The position numbers and the translations under genes were made by a program. Below are positions 36,294 to 44,576 of a stretch of DNA of 64,000 nucleotides, in pieces (position 1 is the first letter of the stretch; each line of letters begins with the position of its first letter). The stretch comes from Candidatus Wolframiiraptor gerlachensis (GTDB lineage: Archaea > Thermoproteota > Nitrososphaeria_A > Caldarchaeales > Wolframiiraptoraceae), in NCBI GenBank assembly GCA_021323375.2, contig JAJPCT020000023.1, positions 35,803 to 99,802 on the forward strand, given 5' to 3'. The notes beneath the pieces were generated by a model. It saw nothing but the letters and a program-made list of their open reading frames with translations. It had not been told where the DNA came from and did no database searches.

Positions 36294-36874
36294 ATCATTC
36301 CCTCCAAGAAGTTCCTGAGAATCTTGATCCCGCTAGTGGTTAGGATGGATTCGGGGTGGAACTGCACGCCCGCGATCGGCAGACTTCTATGCCTAACCCC
36401 CATGATCTCGCCATCATCGAGCGATCTCGCGGATATTTCGAGGCAGCCTGGCAGGCTCTCCTCATCGGCGACGAGCGAGTGATATCTCCCGGCCACGAAC
36501 GGGTTCTCGAGCCCCTCGAATATCCCCCTCCCATCATGGCTTATGGGGCTTGGCTTGCCATGCACGATCCTCCTCGCCCTAATCACCCTACCGCCAAACG
36601 CGTGGACTATCAGCTGATGGCCCAAGCATACCCCCAATATCGGCGTATCCCGCGAAAATCTCATTATAACATCCTCGCAGACCCCAGTATACTTTTTCTC
36701 TGATGGATGGCCGGGGCCCGGCGAGATTATGATCCTATCAGGATCAATCTCCTCAACCTCATTCAAGGTGATCCTTTTACTTCGCGCGACTATCGCCTCA
36801 GCTCCTAGCCTGCCAACATAGTCGGCGAGATTATAGACGAATGAGTCGAAATTGTCTAAGATTAGGACGCGCAT
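36290..36874 (-). CDS. trpG: anthranilate synthase glutaminase component
   Basis: Class I glutaminase supplying ammonia to TrpE. 194 residues. DNFDSFVYNLADYVG at the N-terminus, nucleophile Cys in LGVCLGHQL, and the His-Glu dyad in GVQFHPESI. The wording HGKPSPISHDGRG and placement between trpE and trpD favour TrpG over PabA. Overlaps trpE by 13 nt. Confidence 0.95.
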   Translation of the reverse strand: MRVLILDNFDSFVYNLADYVGRLGAEAIVARSKRITLNEVEEIDPDRIIISPGPGHPSEKKYTGVCEDVIMRFSRDTPILGVCLGHQLIVHAFGGRVIRARRIVHGKPSPISHDGRGIFEGLENPFVAGRYHSLVADEESLPGCLEISARSLDDGEIMGVRHRSLPIAGVQFHPESILTTSGIKILRNFLEGMI

Positions 36875-38268
36875 CTCTCACCAGCCTCCTCTAATGCCCT
36901 CATAAGCGCCATCATCTTATGCTTGGTCTCCTTCCACTCCCGCTCCGGGATTGAGTCCCAGACGATGCCTGCGCCCGCCTGGATATAGGCTAGGCGCGAT
37001 CTCCTGATCAGAGTCCTTATTGTGATCGCAAAGTCACAGCAGCTATTCAGCGAGAAGTATCCAATCGCCCCTGCATATGGGCCTCTCCTGACGGGCTCGA
37101 GCTCCTCTATTACCTCCATCGCCCTAGGCTTTGGCGCCCCCGAGACTGTTCCAGCCGGGAAGACGGCCTTGAAGGCATCATACATCGTGGCTCCACCTCT
37201 CAGCCTTGCCTTAACCCTTGAGACGATGTGCTTAACGTGGCTATACTTGACTAGGGTCATGAAGTCCTTCACCTCGACTGATCCGGGCTCCGCGATCTTA
37301 GCGAGATCATTCCTAGCGAGATCGACGAGCATAACATGTTCCGCCCTCTCCTTCTCATCGGAGAGAAGCTCGTGGTCGGATTCCTCCTCCAACCTCGGAT
37401 CATTCATCCTCGGCCTAGTCCCGGCTATTGGGAACGTCTCAACCCTGACGCCCTCAACCCTAACCAGCATCTCGGGGCTCGCTCCAACAATCTCATCATC
37501 CCCGAGCCTGAAATAATACATGTAAGGTGATGGATTAAGATCGCGAAGCCTGAGATAGAATGGGAGCAGGTCGCCCTTGATCTCGAACTCGAGCCTCCGT
37601 GAGAGAACTACTTGGAAAATGTCGCCGCGCTCGATATACTTCTTTCCAGCCTCCACGATGCCCATGAACTCGTCCATGCTCATATTGCTCCTCGGGCTGG
37701 TGTATCTGAGACGATGATTGGCGGATGGTGGCCCAGCATCTTTTAGAACCCTCTTGACATTATCCAGCCTGCCATCTCCAGCGCATGAGCAGTAATAATA
37801 CGTCCTCCTCCCATGATCATAGATCAGCACATCCTCGAATAAGCCGAACTTCATGAGCGGGAAGATATTGCTTGGCTTCTCGCGCGATCGGATATCCTCC
37901 CAGAGGAATGAGGCCTCATACGAGACATAGCCTACAAGGCCACCGACAAAGCGGGGCGAGGAAGGGGCGCCCGCGATCGGCCGGGTTAGGCTTCTCAGCA
38001 GATCTAGTGGATCACCCTCTACTTCGCTAACAGAACCATGCTCATGAATTCTCGAGAACCCCTCATAACACTCGATGATGAGCTTGGGGTCGAAGCCGAT
38101 GAAGCTGTATTCAGCGAGCCTCTTGGGGCCTGTTAGAGATTCCAAGAGAAAGGCATCCCGCCAAGCAGCCCTTATGGCCCCGAAAACCTGGAGGGGGGTA
38201 AGCCCAAGATCAAGCCTTATAAGCCTAAGCCGTCTCTCAGCATGATATTCAGAGCCAAAGATAGCCAC
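36862..38268 (-). CDS. trpE: anthranilate synthase component I
   Basis: Chorismate plus ammonia to anthranilate and pyruvate. 468 residues. Chorismate-binding C-terminal domain with PSPYMYYFRLGDDEIVGASP, FPIAGTRPR, DEKERAEHVMLVDLARNDL, GTVSGAPKPRAMEVI and QAGAGIVWDS. N-terminal LLESLTGPKRLAEYSFIG is the tryptophan-inhibition region (ESL motif), so feedback control is expected. First gene of the trp operon, preceded by a clear TATA box and a palindrome. Confidence 0.96.
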   Translation of the reverse strand: MAIFGSEYHAERRLRLIRLDLGLTPLQVFGAIRAAWRDAFLLESLTGPKRLAEYSFIGFDPKLIIECYEGFSRIHEHGSVSEVEGDPLDLLRSLTRPIAGAPSSPRFVGGLVGYVSYEASFLWEDIRSREKPSNIFPLMKFGLFEDVLIYDHGRRTYYYCSCAGDGRLDNVKRVLKDAGPPSANHRLRYTSPRSNMSMDEFMGIVEAGKKYIERGDIFQVVLSRRLEFEIKGDLLPFYLRLRDLNPSPYMYYFRLGDDEIVGASPEMLVRVEGVRVETFPIAGTRPRMNDPRLEEESDHELLSDEKERAEHVMLVDLARNDLAKIAEPGSVEVKDFMTLVKYSHVKHIVSRVKARLRGGATMYDAFKAVFPAGTVSGAPKPRAMEVIEELEPVRRGPYAGAIGYFSLNSCCDFAITIRTLIRRSRLAYIQAGAGIVWDSIPEREWKETKHKMMALMRALEEAGERCAS

Positions 38269-38281
38269 CGTTCATGCAAGA

Positions 38282-38306
38282 TATGCATTAGTGCATAAAT
38301 ATAAAC
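38282..38306 (-). promoter_or_regulatory. trp operon TATA box with overlapping palindrome
   Basis: TATA-like GTTTATATTTATGC on the minus strand (38306-38293), centred 32 nt before the trpE ATG. A perfect inverted repeat TATGCA-TTAG-TGCATA (38282-38297) overlaps its promoter-proximal edge and covers the expected start site, and another TGCAAGATATGCA lies just beyond. A repressor bound here would block transcription, as known for TrpY-type control in methanogens, although the sites differ. Confidence 0.5.
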
Positions 38307-38474
38307 TTTGGTGTTCAAAAAAGATCATTATACCGCGGCCCCGAAACAGCCTGAAGAGGTGTATAAGATGCTAGCAAGGTGGAGCCAGAAGCCGCTATAG
38401 GCATATTTCAAAGGAATAATTACGCCAATACTGGAGATAAAAGGCTAAATCAGGTGCATGTATATTATTGTGCA

Positions 38475-38843
38475 ATGTTGGATGGCGGGGAGGCGTGGGG
38501 ACGGGGTGATCTTCGGGAAGCTCTCAGGGCGATCCTTGAGACGATCTTGGGGAGGAGCTGTTTCACGGCTCTAAATTTTCATCTTAGGAAGGCTTTGGGC
38601 GAGGACCCTATTACGGCATTCTTGAGGAGGCCTAGGGACTTTTATCAGGCTTTATCCGCCTTCTTCGGCGAGAGCGGGGCGGCGGTAACCTTCAAGATAA
38701 TATGTGGTAGACTGATCCTTCTTAGCGGGTCCGAGGAATTGACCCCAGACGATGTTTACAATCTCTTGATGAGAGATGAGAATGCTGCTAGAAGAGTGAT
38801 AATCGAGATGCTTGAAAAGCTAGTGGGGGAGAAGATACGGTAG
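38475..38843 (+). CDS. small uncharacterised protein
   Basis: 122 residues from ATG 38475; the frame is open to 38379, but the upstream part (residues such as NNYANTGDKRLNQ) looks like untranslated sequence and covers the trp promoter region. Helical and amphipathic: DLREALRAILETILGRSCFT, then FHLRKALGEDPITAFLRRP, a central hydrophobic AAVTFKIICGRLILL, and a charged helix at the end. No catalytic motif or cluster ligands. I do not recognise the family; it resembles small archaeal proteins with paired helical repeats. It stands alone, divergent from trpE and convergent with uS12. Confidence 0.65.
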   Translation: MLDGGEAWGRGDLREALRAILETILGRSCFTALNFHLRKALGEDPITAFLRRPRDFYQALSAFFGESGAAVTFKIICGRLILLSGSEELTPDDVYNLLMRDENAARRVIIEMLEKLVGEKIR

Positions 38844-38890
38844 CATAGTCTAATACCTAGCCTCAAATATATCCGCGCAAGATCAGGTTT

Positions 38891-38908
38891 CCCGGCTTAT
38901 TAGCCGGG
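38891..38908. terminator. 7-bp GC hairpin between convergent genes
   Basis: CCCGGCT (38891-38897), loop TATT, AGCCGGG (38902-38908), placed directly after the uS12 stop and 48 nt after the stop of the facing gene. On the plus strand only TTT follows it, so termination is a guess; archaeal terminators depend mainly on T-tracts. Confidence 0.35.
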
Positions 38909-38909
38909 T

Positions 38910-39353
38910 TTACCTCTTCGGCTTCTGTATCTTGCCCTGCACTAGAAGCTTTAGTGGAACTCCATTCACGAGCTCCACCTTGTATCGGACGCCTGGGAGA
39001 TCGCCCATGGATCTGCCTAGGGTTCCACCGATCCCGCAGATTATCACCTCATCATGCTCATCTATCACGTTGAGGGCTCCATCGCCTGGGCAGAAGGCTG
39101 TCACAACCTTTCCATTCTTTATCAGCTGGACCCTTACACACTTTCTGACGGCTGAGTTCGGCTGCCTCGACTCTATCCCGACCTTCTGGATTACTATGCC
39201 GCGGGCCATGGGGGCGCCCTCAAGCGGGTCAACCTTCTCCTTGAGCCTTAGCATCCTAACTCGATAACTCCTCTGACTCCACCTGAACTTCTTCCTATTC
39301 AGCCGGAGCTTTCTCGCAGCGAACTCGCCGTTACCCATCCCAGCCCAAGGCAA
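38910..39353 (-). CDS. rps12: 30S ribosomal protein uS12
   Basis: Decoding-centre ribosomal protein. 147 residues, the archaeal/eukaryotic (S23-type) length. Seen: [18 protein letters not shown] at the N-terminus, [19 protein letters not shown] (the accuracy loop) and [17 protein letters not shown]. Either Met1 or Met6 (MGNGEFAA) may be the start. In many archaea this gene follows rpl30e and nusA in the RNA polymerase operon; here it is 8 kb from that cluster and not next to uS7 or EF-1A. Confidence 0.96.
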   Translation of the reverse strand: MPWAGMGNGEFAARKLRLNRKKFRWSQRSYRVRMLRLKEKVDPLEGAPMARGIVIQKVGIESRQPNSAVRKCVRVQLIKNGKVVTAFCPGDGALNVIDEHDEVIICGIGGTLGRSMGDLPGVRYKVELVNGVPLKLLVQGKIQKPKR

Positions 39354-39373
39354 GCCTCCCAGCTTTTAAACCT

Positions 39374-40600
39374 TCAGGCGCAAACAGGGCATCGGGCATA
39401 GGATATTATTGTTATTAGCGTAACCCGACCCTCAGCCTGGAGCTCGACGAGCCTGTTTCCGGCAGCCCAGGCCCTCTCGTCGATCTTCTCGGCGCCAATG
39501 TTCTCGAGCAGCCTCGTAAATGCCTCCAAGAATTCCGCAGCTTCCTTCTCATCCTCCCAGACTATCTTCCATCGCAGCATGTAGCTGTTGCCCCGCTCAT
39601 AGAGCTGAAGTACGTCGCCCCTCCAGCCCTCAGCCGATCTGTTAGCCGATAGGCCGTCGAGATATGCTCTAAGAACCTGCCGGATGAAGAACTCGCCAAT
39701 GACATCTTGTAAAATCAGCCTCCATTCGCCTCCAGGGTGGGGCGGCGGATCAACAATTATAGGCCTCCAGCCCTCAAGATGCTTCTCCGGGTGAAGAATC
39801 TGGGCCGTGGATCGAGGTGGATCATCATAAAGGGCGTTCACCATGCTCCAGCCGCCCCGCTCATAGACATATCTCACGAAGGGCTCGCCATAGATGTAGG
39901 GGAAGAGCCAGAGAGCCTCAAGCGGCTCGAGGATCGACTCGGGTGATGGACTACGCGGCTTAACACCATGCTCCAATAAATATTGGGAGCCTATTAGACC
40001 TGCTTCACCCTCGATAAGAGCGCTTAATGCATTCTGCTCATCAGTGGAACTCGGTCTCGGCAGGCTGAAATATTCACCTTGAAGAATATGCATTAGTTCG
40101 TGAGCGAGAATCGAGCCGGATTCAACCCTATAGGATGGATCGAAGAACTCCTTCACCACGTATATCGTGTGGTCGGCCGCGCCGGCTATCATATAGCCGC
40201 TCACCCGAACCTTGAACTCGGTTAGATTGAAGTCTTCAGGGACTATGAAGAGGGATTTTAGAACCGCCTCCTCGATCCTGACCTGTGTGATGTTTAGGCC
40301 TCCCACGCCCCAGTGCTTCACAACCCAATCCCTCGTGAGGACAATTATCTCAACATCCTCCTTGAAGCTCAGCCCGCGACTCGATTCAACCCAATCCCTC
40401 ACATATTGTAGGAGCTCGCGGATGGCCCTCTCATACTGCTCATCCGAGATTATTGTGGTCTCGGGCTTTAAGACTAGAATCGTCTCCGTTACCGTTATGG
40501 TCTTAGCCGACACCTGCCCTTGGGAGAGGAGGTATGAGAATGTAAATGATGATGCCGCTGTGATTATCAGGATTAGGATCATCCAGGTCTTAGTTTTCAT
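39374..40600 (-). CDS. secreted or membrane-anchored zinc metallopeptidase
   Basis: 408 residues with an N-terminal signal anchor (WMILILIITAASSFTFSYLL). Zinc motif AHELMH (H167, E168, H171) followed 26-28 residues later by a glutamate in LIEGEAG, the gluzincin arrangement. A helical C-terminal half follows; the last residues are CPVCA. No lipobox. The substrate is unknown; because the catalytic part follows the anchor, it should act outside the membrane. It lies directly downstream of the DUF996-like membrane protein but has its own TATA box. Confidence 0.8.
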   Translation of the reverse strand: MKTKTWMILILIITAASSFTFSYLLSQGQVSAKTITVTETILVLKPETTIISDEQYERAIRELLQYVRDWVESSRGLSFKEDVEIIVLTRDWVVKHWGVGGLNITQVRIEEAVLKSLFIVPEDFNLTEFKVRVSGYMIAGAADHTIYVVKEFFDPSYRVESGSILAHELMHILQGEYFSLPRPSSTDEQNALSALIEGEAGLIGSQYLLEHGVKPRSPSPESILEPLEALWLFPYIYGEPFVRYVYERGGWSMVNALYDDPPRSTAQILHPEKHLEGWRPIIVDPPPHPGGEWRLILQDVIGEFFIRQVLRAYLDGLSANRSAEGWRGDVLQLYERGNSYMLRWKIVWEDEKEAAEFLEAFTRLLENIGAEKIDERAWAAGNRLVELQAEGRVTLITIISYARCPVCA

Positions 40601-40627
40601 TAGCCGATGCTCTACTTGGGCTTCACG

Positions 40628-40638
40628 ATATAAAAAAA
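40628..40638 (-). promoter_or_regulatory. TATA-like box of the metallopeptidase gene, also a T-tract after the upstream gene
   Basis: Minus-strand TTTTTTTATAT centred about 33 nt before the ATG at 40600. The same T7 run lies 21-27 nt after the stop of the upstream DUF996-like gene and could end that transcript, so one short element may serve as terminator and promoter. Confidence 0.4.
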
Positions 40639-40658
40639 TGTTGTGGGGTACCAGTGTT

Positions 40659-41225
40659 TTATGCTGGAGGCGGTGGGGGTGGAGGCGGAGCCTTCCCAGC
40701 GGATATTTGGAAGAACGCGATTATCTGGAGTATTATCGCGACGAGGGAGATGATTGCGCCCACGAGGATTATCGTTAATACCGCGCCGATGAGGTATAGG
40801 AGGGCTGCTGTGGAGAACATCTTGATGTTCAGGCTCGTGGCTATCGAGTTGAAGCTTCGCCTTATGAATATCGCGGATATGATACCGAGTATCCAGACGA
40901 GGATAAGCACGGCTATCAGGGTCATTATCATTCCAGTAAGGGTGGCTATAGACCCGCCCGCCATGAGTAGGCTCATGCTTCCGAGAAATCCTGCGACGCC
41001 CATCATCGCCGCCACGATAGCTGAGATTATCCCTATTATCACTGCAATCAAGTAGTTTTTGAAGATCGTGCGATCGCCCGTGTGATCCGAGATATACTTG
41101 ATCGCGATGAGGACTAGGATGAAGCCGATGATACTAAACACTGTGCCAGCATGCGGGACAAATGCCAAGAGCATTAAGATGGATCCAATGCCTCCAAGAA
41201 GTCTTGCTTGCTCTAGAACTGGCAT
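40659..41225 (-). CDS. DUF996-like polytopic membrane protein
   Basis: 188 residues with about five hydrophobic helices (LLGGIGSILMLLAFVPHAG, VFSIIGFILVLIAIKYIS, YLIAVIIGIISAIVAAMMG, MIMTLIAVLILVWILGIISA, ALLYLIGAVLTIILVGAII) and a C-terminal tail of eight prolines. The first helix and its IKYISD end resemble the DUF996 family of archaeal membrane proteins; function is not known. It has its own promoter and is alone in its unit, or read through into the metallopeptidase gene. Confidence 0.75.
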   Translation of the reverse strand: MPVLEQARLLGGIGSILMLLAFVPHAGTVFSIIGFILVLIAIKYISDHTGDRTIFKNYLIAVIIGIISAIVAAMMGVAGFLGSMSLLMAGGSIATLTGMIMTLIAVLILVWILGIISAIFIRRSFNSIATSLNIKMFSTAALLYLIGAVLTIILVGAIISLVAIILQIIAFFQISAGKAPPPPPPPPA

Positions 41226-41248
41226 GCAGCAATATTGTTATATTTCGG

Positions 41249-41258
41249 GTATAAAAGG
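41249..41258 (-). promoter_or_regulatory. TATA-like box before the DUF996-like gene
   Basis: Minus-strand CCTTTTATAC centred about 29 nt before the ATG at 41225, the expected spacing. No Shine-Dalgarno precedes the ATG, in line with a leaderless transcript. Confidence 0.4.
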
Positions 41259-41280
41259 CTTTCAAAGATCATTCTACATG

Positions 41281-41586
41281 CTAGAGGTTCTCGAGAATTC
41301 TGATCAACGCCTGTTTAAAGTCTTCTGGGGATGCTCCCTCAATCCATTCGACCCTCTCTCTTAGGAAGTCGTCGAGCTTGTTCAATAGCTTGTCTCTCTC
41401 CTTGATGCTTAGCCCCACTAGGGACTCACCGATTCTATTGAGCTCCTCAGCCGGCTCTCCGAAGAAGTCCCCGGTAAAGGTTGCATGCATTATCATGTCA
41501 TCGCGTATGGTTATGCATAGCCTCACCGTCTTTCCCCTTTCAGACCTGTATACTATGCTTCTCCTAATCTCCGCCCGCAAGCCCAA
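41281..41586 (-). CDS. lplB: lipoate-protein ligase accessory domain protein (LplB-like)
   Basis: Small C-terminal-domain partner needed by archaeal bipartite lipoate ligases to form lipoyl-AMP, as shown for Thermoplasma LplA/LplB. 101 residues. The recognisable part is MIMHATFTGDFFGEPAEEL, the TGDFF segment typical of the ligase C-terminal domain. Its TTG start overlaps the end of lplA by 23 nt, so the two subunits are translated together. Confidence 0.85.
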   Translation of the reverse strand: MGLRAEIRRSIVYRSERGKTVRLCITIRDDMIMHATFTGDFFGEPAEELNRIGESLVGLSIKERDKLLNKLDDFLRERVEWIEGASPEDFKQALIRILENL

Positions 41587-42421
41587 TCCTCCTGAGTATC
41601 AACGCATCCCTATCCCTGTCTGGGCATCCTCTACATGGCCCCAGATTCCAGTTTACTGTCAGGTACTTATTCCTATAAAGATCCTCGGCCATTTTCTTCT
41701 CCCAGCTTGTCAGCTCACCAGGCATGAACTCCACGCCGAATATCTCCTCGAATCCTTTCAGGAGGGCGGTCTTAACCTCATCCATTGTTATCTCGCGGTT
41801 GAGTTCATCCCTCAAGGTCGTGACTCTCGCCCTCACACTACCCACGCCCTTAGCCTCAAGCTTCTCCCTCGGCACGTTAAGCACCCTTGAAAGTATCTCG
41901 ATATTCGATCCCACGAGCAGGCATCCATGAATGAATAGGAGATTTCTCGTAAGCGTCCCGGCCATGCCTGATATCTTCCTACCCCCAACCTGAATATCAT
42001 TCACTGGGATGAACTCGGCCTTCACGCCGAGCTTCTCCAAGCCCGTTATCACCGCCCCGCCCACCATCCTATACCCCTCTAGGACATTGTCGCCGGGTAT
42101 TGGGCTCGGCCTCCTAAACGAGATCGCATAATTGAGATTACATATATCATGATATACTGCTCCTCCTCCAGTAAATCTCCTAACGACCTTCACACCATAC
42201 TTCACGCATTCTTCAAGCCTTATCTCGAGACTCACGCACTGGAAGGCCCCTATAACTATGGCGTTATCATTTCTCCAGAGTCTCAGGGTTGTTGGCGCAA
42301 CCCCCTCACTAACTGCCCTAGCTACCGCCTCCTCAACCGCTAGGTTATAGTATGGGTCTTCTGGCCACTCGGCCTCAAGAAGCCTCCACCTCCCTCCAGC
42401 CGAGGCCATTCTCGCGCTCAC
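41564..42421 (-). CDS. lplA: lipoate-protein ligase A, catalytic subunit
   Basis: Attaches lipoate to lysine of acyltransferase or GcvH carrier domains. 285 residues. Lipoate-binding RRFTGGGAVYHD, the catalytic lysine block VGGRKISGMAGT, and NLNYAISF are typical. Start GTG 42421, or possibly ATG 42409. CRGCPDRDRD near the end is an unusual short Cys pair. No lipoylated-enzyme genes are in the window; target proteins must be elsewhere. Confidence 0.93.
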   Translation of the reverse strand: MSARMASAGGRWRLLEAEWPEDPYYNLAVEEAVARAVSEGVAPTTLRLWRNDNAIVIGAFQCVSLEIRLEECVKYGVKVVRRFTGGGAVYHDICNLNYAISFRRPSPIPGDNVLEGYRMVGGAVITGLEKLGVKAEFIPVNDIQVGGRKISGMAGTLTRNLLFIHGCLLVGSNIEILSRVLNVPREKLEAKGVGSVRARVTTLRDELNREITMDEVKTALLKGFEEIFGVEFMPGELTSWEKKMAEDLYRNKYLTVNWNLGPCRGCPDRDRDALILRRIGLAGGD

Positions 42422-42450
42422 CCCATCATCCTCTAGCGAGGGAATACTGG

Positions 42451-42461
42451 ATATATAATTT
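42451..42461 (-). promoter_or_regulatory. TATA-like box of lplA
   Basis: Minus-strand AAATTATATAT centred about 34 nt before the lplA start at 42421. With the box at 42508 it makes a divergent promoter region between lplA and the xylulokinase-like gene. Confidence 0.45.
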
Positions 42462-42507
42462 CATGATGCGGCTTGATATGGAAATGGTTCCGAGGTGGGG
42501 ATGACGA

Positions 42508-42519
42508 AATTTTTATCAT
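42508..42519 (+). promoter_or_regulatory. TATA-like box of the xylulokinase-like gene
   Basis: AATTTTTATCAT centred about 37 nt before the ATG at 42551; no Shine-Dalgarno lies directly before that ATG. Confidence 0.4.
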
Positions 42520-42550
42520 ATTCTGGTGGGCAATTCTGGCGTGAGGACAT

Positions 42551-44095
42551 ATGGAGGAGTGCGTTGTCGGCGTGGATGTGGGGACCTCCGGGTGTAAGAT
42601 TCTCGCGGTCTCGCGTGAGCTTGAGGTTGTTGGTGAGAGGTTTGGGAGATATCCCACGTATATACCTAGGCCGGGCTGGGTTGAGCAGAACCCAGACGAC
42701 TGGTGGGATGTTGCGAGGCGCCTGCTGGCGGAGCTTGCCGGCGAGCTGCGTGCTAAGGGGTATGAGATAGCGGGAATAGGGCTGACAGGCCAGATGCATG
42801 GGCTCGTTCTGCTCGATGAGCATGGTAGAGTCCTGAGGCCATGTATAATGTGGAATGATCAGAGGAATTATAAGCAGTGTCTCCATGCGATAGAGAGGCT
42901 GGGCGGGCTTGAGAACGTCGTAAAGCTGATTAATAACGGCATAATGCCCGGGTTCACGGTGGGGAAGATACTCTGGGTCATGGAGAATGAGCCACATATA
43001 TTCACCAAGGCTAGAAAATTCCTGAACCCCAAGGACTATATTAGGTTCAAGCTAACAGGAGACTATGCTACGGATGTGAGCGAGGCCTCCGGGACACATA
43101 TGTTCGATGTCAGGAATAGGAGGTGGTGTCGCGAGATCTTGGAGACTCTGAATATACCTGAGCAGATATTGCCAGATCGAGTTGTTGAGTCGAGCGAGGT
43201 GACGGGCTATGTTGCTGACGAGGTTGCTAGCGAGATTGGGCTCAGAGGCGAGGTGGCTGTCGTTGGTGGTGGAGGGGACGCCGTCCTCCAGCTAGCTGCA
43301 TCCGGCTCAACAAGCCCAAGCAAGCTATGCATACTAATAGGAACCTCTGGAGTTGTTGGGCTGACCGTGGACGAGTTCTTCGAGAACAGCGAAGGGATAC
43401 TACAATTCTACTGCAATGTTATGCCCGGGAGATGGATGGTCTTTGGATGCACGCTAGCCGCCGGCGGCTCCCTAGAATGGTTTAGGGAGGCTCTCGCTGA
43501 CGCTGAGGGGGCTGTAGCGAGATTATGCGGCAGATCCGTCTTCGACATACTTTCCGAGGAGGCTCAGCAGTCTCCATTAGGATCTAGGGGGGTCTTTTTC
43601 CTACCATATCTGGCTGGCGAGCGCGCACCTCACACTGATCCCAATGCACGGGGAGTGTTCATAGGGCTAAACCTGAGCACTAGGAAGCCTGATATCGTTA
43701 GAAGCGTCTTGGAGGGCGTGGCCTATAGCTTAAGGAGCCTAGGCGATATGCTTAGGAGAAAGTCGAGGAGCGAGATAAGGGAGGTATACATCTCCGGCGG
43801 CGGGGCTCTAAGCAACGTCTGGAGGCAGATATTCGCGGATGTATTCGGTGTAAGGGTGAGGGTGCTGAAGTATAGCGAGAAGGGAGGGTCACTGGGCGCG
43901 GCGTTACTAGCGGGGATCGGGGTAGGTATGTGGGCGAGGCTCGAGGATGCTGTTGAAAGCCTTGAGATAACTCATGAGAACGACTACAACCCGGAGAACC
44001 ATGAGAAATATGAGAGGCTCTTCAGGATATATGAGAAGCTCTATCCGATCCTAAAGCCAGCTTTCGACCTGATTGCCGAAGAGGCGCAGACATAG
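42551..44095 (+). CDS. xylB: FGGY-family carbohydrate kinase, xylulokinase type
   Basis: ATP-dependent sugar kinase. 514 residues. N-terminal GVDVGTSGCKILAV, the xylulokinase-type GIGLTGQMHGLVLLD, GWVEQNPDDWW, and the C-terminal FGGY domain with LAGERAPHTDPNARG and the SGGGALSNVWRQI phosphate loop. MHG favours D-xylulose as substrate, but related sugars remain possible. It is alone between lplA (divergent) and the UPF0146 gene (convergent); no xylose isomerase, transporter or other pentose gene is in the window. Confidence 0.88.
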   Translation: MEECVVGVDVGTSGCKILAVSRELEVVGERFGRYPTYIPRPGWVEQNPDDWWDVARRLLAELAGELRAKGYEIAGIGLTGQMHGLVLLDEHGRVLRPCIMWNDQRNYKQCLHAIERLGGLENVVKLINNGIMPGFTVGKILWVMENEPHIFTKARKFLNPKDYIRFKLTGDYATDVSEASGTHMFDVRNRRWCREILETLNIPEQILPDRVVESSEVTGYVADEVASEIGLRGEVAVVGGGGDAVLQLAASGSTSPSKLCILIGTSGVVGLTVDEFFENSEGILQFYCNVMPGRWMVFGCTLAAGGSLEWFREALADAEGAVARLCGRSVFDILSEEAQQSPLGSRGVFFLPYLAGERAPHTDPNARGVFIGLNLSTRKPDIVRSVLEGVAYSLRSLGDMLRRKSRSEIREVYISGGGALSNVWRQIFADVFGVRVRVLKYSEKGGSLGAALLAGIGVGMWARLEDAVESLEITHENDYNPENHEKYERLFRIYEKLYPILKPAFDLIAEEAQT

Positions 44096-44132
44096 AGGCC
44101 GCGCATCATCAATATCCTTTTTCCACAAAACC

Positions 44133-44576
44133 TTACCGCCTAGAACTTCTCAGGAGATATGCTATCAACTCATTTTCCACTATTCGCTCCCATCCAGAGA
44201 GGTTGGAGAGATGTACATCCTCCGATAATGGTATTATTAGGATGTCTGTGCCGATCCTACTGCCGAGCTCGGCGAGTCTTGGTATAAGCTCGAATGGTGG
44301 TCGAATTGAGTAGATCAGGTCCGCGCCCTCGTAGACCTCTTCATCGGGCTCGAATATGTCATCAACAAGAGATTTTACACCCATCCCATTAAGCTCTCTC
44401 ACGACCTCTTGATCAATATCCGTCGCTACTATCTCGACATTAGGCAATAGGGATCTCAGCTGCAGCAGTGTGTAGGGTGATCTGCCCACCCCCACCTCAA
44501 TTATCTTCCTAGCTCTTGGATATAATTTCGAGATGAGGTGGGCTATTTTGGAAAAATATGTTGGTGGGTTAGTCAA
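44133..44576 (-). CDS. UPF0146 family protein
   Basis: Small Rossmann-like protein of 147 residues: IIEVGVGRSPYTLLQLRS resembles a shortened methyltransferase motif I, EIVATDIDQ motif II, and DDIFEPDEEVYEGADLIYSI with RPPFELIP are diagnostic of UPF0146. Function not established; a SAM-binding role is only suggested by the fold. The TTG at 44576 overlaps the ppsA stop and gives a compact start; the frame also extends to 44648 deep inside ppsA, which I consider unlikely. Translational coupling to ppsA is probable. Confidence 0.82.
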   Translation of the reverse strand: MTNPPTYFSKIAHLISKLYPRARKIIEVGVGRSPYTLLQLRSLLPNVEIVATDIDQEVVRELNGMGVKSLVDDIFEPDEEVYEGADLIYSIRPPFELIPRLAELGSRIGTDILIIPLSEDVHLSNLSGWERIVENELIAYLLRSSRR

